A stretch of DNA of 54,073 bases from Myxococcota bacterium (GTDB taxonomy: Bacteria; Myxococcota_A; UBA9160; SMWR01). How positions within the stretch are numbered: the first letter of the stretch is position 1; the number at the start of each line of letters is the position of its first letter. Where the stretch lies: positions 180,726 through 234,798 of the forward strand of contig JAKVBI010000013.1 in assembly GCA_022447545.1 (NCBI GenBank), in the 5' to 3' direction. Positions 17,542 to 24,382 of the stretch are shown here, in pieces. The translations under genes and the position numbers were made by a program. The notes under the pieces are model-generated. The model saw only the letters and a program-made list of their open reading frames with translations, searched no databases and was not told where the DNA came from.

Positions 17542-18534
17542 CTACTGACTCTCGGGTGGACGTTGGCTTGCAAGAAATAGTTCCTCCAGCCGTGAACTCT
17601 CAGTGGTCTCTCCATGGAGCCGAGCCGCCATTCGCCTGAGTGCCTCTCGGCGAACTTCCGGGTCGCGCGGAAGCGAGTAGCACAATGTCTCCAGTTCTTT
17701 CTCGAAACCCGGGTGGAGGCGTTCCGTGTGTTCGGCGTCGAGTAGGTGTGAACCTACCAATTGAAGGTGTCGAGTGTGTGGAAACTCATCGTGCAGCCGC
17801 CGGGTCATCGGGTTCCGCCCAAAGTCGACACTGATCGACATGGCATCGTCGACATACTCGATAAAGTGAGAAGTGAACGCTGGAATGAGGAGAGCTTCGC
17901 CCGGATTGATCGTCACCCACGTTCCTTCTAAGAAATCGGTTAGCGCTGTCCGTTCCGACTGCGAGAGTCGGTTGATGAACCAACCGCTGACGAGGCCGAG
18001 CGGCATCATCCTCGACTGCATTTTCGGAGAAACAAGGAGAATCCTTTTTCTACCGTAGACCTGGTAGAGAAGACCGTGTCGACAATCTCCATCGAAGTGG
18101 AGATGAGCATGATTTCCCCGATTCCCAAAAAACATCTGGGTGATCGGTGGGTCGATCAGGGATTCTACCTGTTCAGGAAGCCGAAAGCTTTTCCGGACTA
18201 TTTCTGTGAGGGGTTCCTCGGTGCACAAAAGGCGGGTGTCAGGCTGCGATTTGGTGAAGTCCAGATATTCGGATAGAGAGAGATGCTGAATCGGTTCTGG
18301 CGGGAGTTCGGAGACTCCGCGATTAGACATGAACCGCTCCACATATTCAGGACGAATTCGAAATTTTTCGTCCCCCCATGCCTCGAGTGCTTGTTCGGAG
18401 GTTTGGATGTCACGAATGGGGTCATCGGAAAAAAAATCTTGGACTACGACCGGTCGTGCGAGGGCCAGGTAATCTGTGAAGAAATCATTCTTCGCAGGTA
18501 GCTGAATTCGTTCGACCGTCGGTTTTTCGTTCAT
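17542..18534 (-). CDS. Cupin-8 / JmjC-like Fe(II)/2OG hydroxylase
   Basis: A 330-residue protein (ATG at 18534; a GTG three codons upstream at 18543 is possible). The iron triad is visible: His146 and Asp148 in 'HLHFDGDC', and His223 in 'IPAFTSHFIEYVDD'. Lys163 in 'VYGRKRILLVSP' is well placed to bind the 2OG carboxylate, as in factor-inhibiting-HIF-like enzymes. This family hydroxylates protein or peptide side chains such as Asn, Asp, Arg or His. It lies between the GNAT gene and the methyltransferase fusion on the same strand with gaps of about 50 bases, so the three are probably one operon. A role in tailoring the peptide made by the facing operon is inference; the catalytic family is well supported. 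Confidence 0.83.
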   Translation of the reverse strand: MNEKPTVERIQLPAKNDFFTDYLALARPVVVQDFFSDDPIRDIQTSEQALEAWGDEKFRIRPEYVERFMSNRGVSELPPEPIQHLSLSEYLDFTKSQPDTRLLCTEEPLTEIVRKSFRLPEQVESLIDPPITQMFFGNRGNHAHLHFDGDCRHGLLYQVYGRKRILLVSPKMQSRMMPLGLVSGWFINRLSQSERTALTDFLEGTWVTINPGEALLIPAFTSHFIEYVDDAMSISVDFGRNPMTRRLHDEFPHTRHLQLVGSHLLDAEHTERLHPGFEKELETLCYSLPRDPEVRREALRRMAARLHGETTESSRLEELFLASQRPPESQ

Positions 18535-18588
18535 TAGGTACACACTCTCGAAACACTCGCATTTGGAATTACTAGAATTTTAAGGCTA

Positions 18589-20097
18589 TCAGCGATATGC
18601 GAGCATCGTAGGAAAAACGGCGTTGGAGTTGATGACTTCCACGGAGTGAAATCCGATCGTCTCGAGCGTGTCGAAATACCATCTCAGAGGTTTCGTTGTC
18701 AGGATGCCTTCGAGTTGGTCTCGCTTCTTCGCAATCTCCTCTTCCGTCATTCCATTTCGACGTTTCATCTCGTAATAGAGCTCGTGTGACAATGGGCTCG
18801 ATGAGACCTTGTCCGTGAGAATCAGGATTCCACCAGGGGTCAACCCTTCGTAGATCTTGACTAGATAGGATTCTCGCTCGGAGATCGTCATGAAGTGGAG
18901 GACCCAGTTGGCGGAGACTACGTCGAAAGGACCTTCGTGATCGGGGAACTCACTCGAGTGAATCAACGTCGCTTTGGCGAAAGATCGGTCTAGCATGGCG
19001 AGAGAAGACTCGACGCCGTAAAGCTTCCGGAAGCCAGCTTCGTAAAGGGATCGTAAAGTGGCTCCAAGGGCACTTCCGACATCGAGGACGGATGGATCCG
19101 CCTTGTCGACGCGTTCCACGACCGAAACGACGAGGTCTAGGACTCTTCGATAGTCTGGAATTTCGCGGAGGGCGATCTCGTTGAAACGGCGAGCCACATC
19201 CTCGTCAAATTTCCAGCTGCCCAGGGTTTCATTTTCCTTTTGCGTCGCGAGTGCTTGGCGCTTGATTTCCTCCGTTTGATCCAGGTAGGTAGGGTCTTCT
19301 TCCCAGGACCTCTGTGTTCCCGTACCCCGCGCAAGCCCGTCCTCGAGTGTCGGGTTGGATGCTCGATCGGAAACTCTCCAGTATCGCGCAGCGAATCTGA
19401 GAGGCAGTGAAGTCTCCCCCAAGAGACGTTGGTCGTAGATCACGGTATCGGCGGTTCTAGGAAACGTCAGCTGTTTCTCGTGCTTGCTGAACCCACATTG
19501 GTCGAACAGCAAGTCCAAGGCTTCGAGAGAAGCGGATGCCGAGAGTCCTACCATCGAGTTCGATCCACCCGCGAGGTTCACTTCTTGATCTCGCACGAAC
19601 TCGATCAAAGCCAGGCCGGACTCCGATTTCCGTGTCCGCATTGATGGTGGGTATGTGGTTTCGACTGTCACTGAAACTTCGGACACTCGGCACATCTGAT
19701 CGATGAGAGCCTTGGTGTCTAGGAAATGAAAAAGAACACCCGCAGCTACGACCCATTCGAAATTTCCATCGGGTGTTTCGTCGAGAAATGTCCGGATATC
19801 CGATTGTATGATTCGGGCGCGGTCCCCCCAGAGACCGAGCATCTTGCGGGCTTCCGTTGCATAACCCGGCTGAATTTCCACACCTGTGTACGCCCGAGCG
19901 CCTTTGCTGAGCGCCCAGTGTCCTGCAGCGCCGAAACACGCACCCAGGTCGAGAACACTCCTTCCACGCACTAGATTTTCGGGGAGGAGAGTTTCGTACT
20001 TCGCTTCCAGGAACGCCTGGTTGACGGGGTCGAACCCTCGGAACCGACGGTTGTCCGTCTCAATGAACTCGGGATGGCGATCGAAGGGACTTTCCAT
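18589..20097 (-). CDS. Fusion of class I methyltransferase (CmoB-like layout) and CmoA-like carboxy-SAM synthase domain
   Basis: A 502-residue two-domain protein. Residues 45-240 form a class I methyltransferase: motif I 'SVLDLGACFGAAGHWALSKG', 'GVEIQPG', then 'AAGVLFHFLD', 'VETTYPPS' and a C-terminal 'LEALDLLFDQCGF', in the same order as tRNA carboxymethyltransferase CmoB. Residues 295-502 resemble CmoA, which makes carboxy-SAM from SAM and prephenate: 'WKFDEDVARRF' followed by 'REIPDYRRVLDLV', 'VLDVGSALGATLRSLY', 'IYEGLTPGGILILTDK' and 'EIAKKRDQLEGIL'. The last block keeps the KR pair of CmoA (Arg459 here). The Tyr of CmoB's GVLYH is Phe here. Inference: it makes carboxy-SAM and carboxymethylates a peptide or other metabolite. 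The weaker reading is two ordinary methyltransferase domains. It is the first gene of its minus-strand group. Confidence 0.75.
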   Translation of the reverse strand: MESPFDRHPEFIETDNRRFRGFDPVNQAFLEAKYETLLPENLVRGRSVLDLGACFGAAGHWALSKGARAYTGVEIQPGYATEARKMLGLWGDRARIIQSDIRTFLDETPDGNFEWVVAAGVLFHFLDTKALIDQMCRVSEVSVTVETTYPPSMRTRKSESGLALIEFVRDQEVNLAGGSNSMVGLSASASLEALDLLFDQCGFSKHEKQLTFPRTADTVIYDQRLLGETSLPLRFAARYWRVSDRASNPTLEDGLARGTGTQRSWEEDPTYLDQTEEIKRQALATQKENETLGSWKFDEDVARRFNEIALREIPDYRRVLDLVVSVVERVDKADPSVLDVGSALGATLRSLYEAGFRKLYGVESSLAMLDRSFAKATLIHSSEFPDHEGPFDVVSANWVLHFMTISERESYLVKIYEGLTPGGILILTDKVSSSPLSHELYYEMKRRNGMTEEEIAKKRDQLEGILTTKPLRWYFDTLETIGFHSVEVINSNAVFPTMLAYR

Positions 20098-20218
20098 CGA
20101 GATTCTCGTGGGGATTCATGGGACCTGGTCTCGGTTCCATCGAATCATCGCAAAAATGGATCGAAATTTTCAGAAAGAAATTGTCATGTCCGCTAGAAAT
20201 TGTGGCCTGTCGCGAGCC

Positions 20219-21169
20219 TCAGAGTGGGTGTTCCGCGGCCGATTTGCTGGCATCTTTGATTCGTTTCCATCGAATTGGAGAAAGAAGCTGCGACCACCAG
20301 TTCATGGGAAACGCCGGGAGGTTTGCAATACCGATGTCTTCCGGAGGGTTGCGATCGGAAGGCAGAAAGCGGGTACCGAAAATGATGTCCCATAGAATGA
20401 TGTTTTGCCCATAGTTTGTATTGCTTTCGCGCACGAGTCGAGAGTGATGCCAGCGGTGGAGCTCAGCCATGCTGAACACCCAATTGAGAGGCCCACACCG
20501 AACCTGCATATTGGCGTGTTGACAGATGCCGTGGACACTCGATGCGACGATCCAGAGCACGAAAATAGGTGCGGGGGCTCCGAGCGCGACGAGGGGCGCT
20601 ACAAAGCCCAGATTCAGCAGAGCTGTATCGAGGAAATGAAACCTCAGAGCATTCAACCAATAGAGCCGCGGCGCGCTGTGGTGAGTCGCATGAACGCTCC
20701 AAAGCCAATCCCACTCGTGCTCGAATCGATGGATCCAGTAGTGGAAGAATTCGACGACTACGATGGCGAGTACGAGTTGCGCGAGGAGGGGCCAGGTCGT
20801 AGGCCAAAGGGTCGACCCAAAAGAGGCGGAGAGGAGGCTGCCCAGATAGCCTCCGATGGCCGTCGAGGCGACACCGACCAGGGAGCCCGTTGCGAAGCCG
20901 GTTCCGCCCCACGCAGCGTCTGTTGCGATATCACCGTGATTGCGGTTCCAGGCTGGCACGAAGGGAAACAAGCGTTCAGCGACGATGACCACGAGGTAGC
21001 CGAATCCGAGACCGAGGAACAGGGCTCTTGTTTCGGATCCACCCGTTTCGAAGACTTTCAGCGAAAGAGCGACGGATCCGAACATTGCAATCGGGAAGAT
21101 GGCCCAGGAGAAAAGTGTGCCTCCCGTTCGCTGAGTAACCTGGGTCATTGTATCCGGCGATGTCGTCAT
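20219..21169 (-). CDS. Sterol desaturase / fatty-acid hydroxylase family membrane di-iron protein
   Basis: A 316-residue integral membrane protein with transmembrane helices in its first 140 residues and again after the first histidine cluster. The three histidine boxes of the superfamily are present: HxxxH in 'FFHYWIHRF' (143 and 147), HxxHH in 'SVHATHHSA' (160, 163, 164) and 'ELHRWHHSR' near residue 250, plus an extra 'HGICQHANM'. These ligate a di-iron centre used to hydroxylate or desaturate lipids or sterols. About 120 bases separate it from the methyltransferase fusion, so it may or may not be in that operon. The substrate is not predictable. With the steroid-catabolism-like genes further right, a sterol or lipid role is as likely as a link to the peptide pathway. 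Confidence 0.9.
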   Translation of the reverse strand: MTTSPDTMTQVTQRTGGTLFSWAIFPIAMFGSVALSLKVFETGGSETRALFLGLGFGYLVVIVAERLFPFVPAWNRNHGDIATDAAWGGTGFATGSLVGVASTAIGGYLGSLLSASFGSTLWPTTWPLLAQLVLAIVVVEFFHYWIHRFEHEWDWLWSVHATHHSAPRLYWLNALRFHFLDTALLNLGFVAPLVALGAPAPIFVLWIVASSVHGICQHANMQVRCGPLNWVFSMAELHRWHHSRLVRESNTNYGQNIILWDIIFGTRFLPSDRNPPEDIGIANLPAFPMNWWSQLLSPIRWKRIKDASKSAAEHPL

Positions 21170-21295
21170 GCGAAGAGGATACGGATTGGTGATAGGGATG
21201 GCGAGTGCTTCCGGTCGATGTCCCGCTGGAATTGAATCAGTGGTTCAGGGCCCCGAAGTGAGCGCATGGATCCAGACGATCCAGGTCTTACGGTC

Positions 21296-21802
21296 TCAGG
21301 GGTTGCCGCGGCATGAACTTCGTTCCATCTCCGACTTCGAACGATGGATCGCCATGAAGAGGAAAACGACAAGTGCGATGATCTTCGGAACTCGGATGAC
21401 CATCGCAGGTGGCGTGTATTCGTAGTACTCGGGTGTGAGCGGGTGCAATGTCGTCACTACGATTCCCAGAAGTGTTTCGAGCAGCATGAATCCGAGCATC
21501 AGGGGAATCAGGCTTCGATAACGCCAGAGCACGAGCCCATAGAGGAGGGTGAACATCATTTGGCTCACCCCGCCAACCGCGCTGAACATGTAGATCACAT
21601 TGTTCGGGTCTGCTGGCCCCTCAAAAGGAAACTGAATGATGCTTGCGATCGAGTTGACACCACTATCCGACGTGAAGAGGTGAACGGTGCTGCTGAAGAT
21701 TTGTGTAGAGAAGACCAGGCAGAATCCATAGAAGGGGATCTGGCCTCCCAGGTATTCGTTCGTCACCTTTTTCGGTAGAACGGCGTCGATCATTGAAGCC
21801 AT
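21296..21802 (-). CDS. Small polytopic membrane protein of unknown function
   Basis: A 168-residue protein with about four hydrophobic helices (around residues 22-42, 68-92, 96-118 and 132-150). I do not recognise the family. The N-terminal 20 residues and the C-terminal basic tail ('HRSKSEMERSSCRG') are hydrophilic. It lies upstream of the sterol-desaturase-family gene on the same strand, 126 bases away, and divergently from the GST gene. The open frame on the opposite strand over the same stretch has no hydrophobic pattern or known motif, so the minus-strand frame is preferred. No function can be assigned. Confidence 0.55.
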   Translation of the reverse strand: MASMIDAVLPKKVTNEYLGGQIPFYGFCLVFSTQIFSSTVHLFTSDSGVNSIASIIQFPFEGPADPNNVIYMFSAVGGVSQMMFTLLYGLVLWRYRSLIPLMLGFMLLETLLGIVVTTLHPLTPEYYEYTPPAMVIRVPKIIALVVFLFMAIHRSKSEMERSSCRGNP

Positions 21803-21984
21803 CGGTGCGCTTCCTCCGTGTAGACTCGACGGGCGGGTCTTGATTCGATATTTGAACCTACGCGATGAGCAAGAGAGCTTTTAAGGCGCTTTCTTTAGTG
21901 ATTGAAATCGGTAGTGGAAGCCGTCCTTCATCCCACTGTGTAACATGAAGGCGCCCTCGGGTGCAGACCAAAGGCGGGAATTTC

Positions 21985-23139
21985 ATGTCTTCCGACTCTT
22001 CTTTCGTGCTCTATGGATCGCATGCCTCCTACGCGACGGCAAAGACGAGGAGCTATCTCCGAAAGAAGGGGATTCCCTTTGTCGAGCGGTTACCTGCCGC
22101 GAAACGGTTTCGCGAGTACGTCCGGCCCACCAGCGAGAATCACCGGATTCCGCAACTCGAAGCTCCGGATGGGACTGTGGTGCAGGACACGATTGCGATC
22201 TTCGACCACCTGGAAGAGCGGTTCCCGGAACCGCCTGCATATCCGACCGGTGCCCGACAGCAACTGGTGGCGCGACTCTTTGAGGTTCTCCTGGACGCTG
22301 AACTGGGGCGTGTGGCCTGGCACTACCGGTGGAACTACATGGACGAGAACTACAGTTTCGTGGGGCGTGAGTTTGGCCGATCGTTCCGGCCGCAGGGAAC
22401 CAATGACGAACTCGATCACTACGGGGGCGTGATCGCCGATCGCATGGAGGGAAAACGCGCATCATTCGGCGACAGCGAAGCTCTGTGGCCGGTGCTGGAG
22501 ATGATCTATCTCCAGGTTCTGGAAATTCTGGAGGCGCATTTCACGGAGTTTCCCTATCTCTTTGGAGGGCTTCCTTCCATTGCCGATCACGTACTCATGG
22601 GGCCTCTCTTCGGGCATCTGGCTCGAGATCCCGAACCTTCCCGATTGATGAAACTTCGCGCCCCTCGGGTCTTCCGGTGGACGGAGCACATGAACACGCC
22701 GGAAATTCAGTCGCCTGAGTTTTCCGAGTACCCCATGGCGTATCTCTCCAACGACGAGATACCCGAGACAGTGGTTTCTCTTTTGAAGCTCTGTTTGTCT
22801 GACATCGGGCCAGGTCTCTTGAAGTCGGCGGAGATCTACAACGCATGGGTGGATGAGCATTCCGATCGCCCTTCAGTTTCCCCAATCTCGTCCAAGGGCC
22901 ACGACGAAGCTGTGGTCGGTCAGTTCGAAGACACCCTACGAGGCATTCCCCTCGTGTCCGGCGCTGGCACCTACCCACTTTGGGTCCTGCAGCGCGGTCT
23001 CGAGTGGTTCCACCAGCAGGATGAGGCCGCTCGCGAGGCGGGGCGCCACCTGTTGGAGGATTGTCAATGCCTCGATTTGCTGGACACAGAATTCGCCCGA
23101 CGTTTGACGCGGGTGGGAAGCCGTATGGCTTTGGAATAG
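21985..23139 (+). CDS. Glutathione S-transferase family protein
   Basis: A 384-residue protein from the ATG at 21985, with 'AAAGGCGGG' upstream as a probable ribosome site (the frame opens at 21961). The N-terminus is a thioredoxin-like GST domain: 'FVLYGSHASYATAKTRSYL', then 'HRIPQLEAPDGTVVQDTIAI' with the cis-Pro and the glutathione gamma-Glu binding region. The helical C-terminal domain contains 'GLPSIADHVLMGPL', the N-capping box of GSTs. It is longer than a typical 200-230 residue GST because of extra helical sequence (about 90-150 and 280-384). GSTs conjugate or reduce electrophilic compounds. It is followed 12 bases later by an epoxide hydrolase, so the pair probably detoxifies or degrades an epoxide or related xenobiotic. 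Confidence 0.85.
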   Translation: MSSDSSFVLYGSHASYATAKTRSYLRKKGIPFVERLPAAKRFREYVRPTSENHRIPQLEAPDGTVVQDTIAIFDHLEERFPEPPAYPTGARQQLVARLFEVLLDAELGRVAWHYRWNYMDENYSFVGREFGRSFRPQGTNDELDHYGGVIADRMEGKRASFGDSEALWPVLEMIYLQVLEILEAHFTEFPYLFGGLPSIADHVLMGPLFGHLARDPEPSRLMKLRAPRVFRWTEHMNTPEIQSPEFSEYPMAYLSNDEIPETVVSLLKLCLSDIGPGLLKSAEIYNAWVDEHSDRPSVSPISSKGHDEAVVGQFEDTLRGIPLVSGAGTYPLWVLQRGLEWFHQQDEAAREAGRHLLEDCQCLDLLDTEFARRLTRVGSRMALE

Positions 23140-23151
23140 AAGGAGGCTCAC

Positions 23152-24321
23152 GTGGAACCCCAGCCTTTTCCCATACGAGTTTCAGAAGATCGAGTGGCGG
23201 ATCTACAGCATCGCCTCCGCGCAACGCGTTGGCCCGAAGATCTCGAGAACGACGACTGGAGTTACGGTACTCAGGGGAATGCTCTCAGGGAATTGGTCGA
23301 TCATTGGACGACGAACTTTGATTGGCGTGCTCAAGAATCTGAGATCAACGCGTTTCCGGGATTTCGTGCGGTCATCGATGACCATCCGATCCATTTTCTA
23401 CACGTCAAGGGACGCGGGCCGAACCCAATGCCCTTGATCTTGACGCACGGATGGCCATGGACGTTTTGGGACTTCCATGAGGTGATCGGGCCGCTCTCGG
23501 ACCCCGGATCTTACGATGGAGACCCATCTGACGCATTCGACGTCGTCGTTCCCTCATTACCGGGTTACGGGTTTTCTACACCTCTTCCACGACCGGGGCA
23601 GAACTGGTGGCGGACCGCACCACTCTGGGTGGATCTCATGCAGAAGGTTTTGGGTTATGGCCGCTTCGCGGCCCACGGAGGTGATTGGGGAGCTCTCGTC
23701 ACGATGCAATTGGGTCACGCCCACGCCGATTCGGTGCTTGGCATTCACCTGAGCAATGCTTTTCCCATGCCGGTCTTCGATGGGCCAAGGCCCTGGTCCG
23801 TTGCTGGTGCTTCGAGCAACCTCGCGGAGGGGGCTCTCGAACAAGTGGCGAAGTGGGAGCAGCGCTTTGCTTCTCACATCGCTGTCCATGTCCTGGGACC
23901 GCAGACTTTGTCGTATGCGATGCACGATTCACCGGCAGGGTTGATGGCATGGATGCTGGAGCGGCGCCGTTCCTGGGGGGATACAAACGGTCAGGTGGAG
24001 AACCGTTTTTCGAAGGATTTTTTGTGCACGACCATGAGCCTGTTTTGGCTCACGGATAGCTTCGTGAATTCGGTTCGATACTACCGCGAGGCCGTCAATC
24101 ACCCCTGGCATGCGGCGCATGATCGGACGCCGGTCATCGAAGTGCCGACGGGAATTTCCCTGTTTCGGCATGACATGCCGCCGGGCGGAACGGACTGGAT
24201 CGACTCGTACTACCGCCCCGCATTGTTCAAGACCCACGAGTCGGGTGGGCATTTTGCGGCCAAGGAGGAGCCTCTCCGAATCGTCGAAGACATTCGCGAA
24301 ACCTTCCGTTCTCTGCGTTGA
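23152..24321 (+). CDS. Epoxide hydrolase (alpha/beta hydrolase with EHN N-terminal domain)
   Basis: A 389-residue protein from a GTG at 23152 with a strong AGAAGGAGG eight bases or so before it. Residues 1-110 are the epoxide-hydrolase N-terminal domain ('PFPIRVSEDRVADLQHRL...TRWP'). The oxyanion motif is 'LTHGWPWTFWDF' (His99-Gly-Trp), the nucleophile is Asp178 in 'AAHGGDWGALV' and the catalytic His is His367 in 'HESGGHFAAKEEP'. The family opens epoxides to vicinal diols through an ester intermediate. It lies in an operon with the GST gene. The substrate is unknown; juvenile-hormone-type and xenobiotic epoxides are acted on by relatives. All catalytic residues that I can place are intact. 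Confidence 0.92.
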   Translation: MEPQPFPIRVSEDRVADLQHRLRATRWPEDLENDDWSYGTQGNALRELVDHWTTNFDWRAQESEINAFPGFRAVIDDHPIHFLHVKGRGPNPMPLILTHGWPWTFWDFHEVIGPLSDPGSYDGDPSDAFDVVVPSLPGYGFSTPLPRPGQNWWRTAPLWVDLMQKVLGYGRFAAHGGDWGALVTMQLGHAHADSVLGIHLSNAFPMPVFDGPRPWSVAGASSNLAEGALEQVAKWEQRFASHIAVHVLGPQTLSYAMHDSPAGLMAWMLERRRSWGDTNGQVENRFSKDFLCTTMSLFWLTDSFVNSVRYYREAVNHPWHAAHDRTPVIEVPTGISLFRHDMPPGGTDWIDSYYRPALFKTHESGGHFAAKEEPLRIVEDIRETFRSLR

Positions 24322-24382
24322 GGACGGAATGCTGGGAAACCCAACGGCGGGCGACGGGATCTCCTCAGACGAGCAAGGAGGA

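Noticed and set aside
20405-21235. A 276-codon plus-strand frame opposite the sterol-desaturase-family gene
   Set aside because: The minus strand carries all three histidine boxes, while the plus frame is Glu/Arg/His-rich with no motif. It is an antisense shadow.
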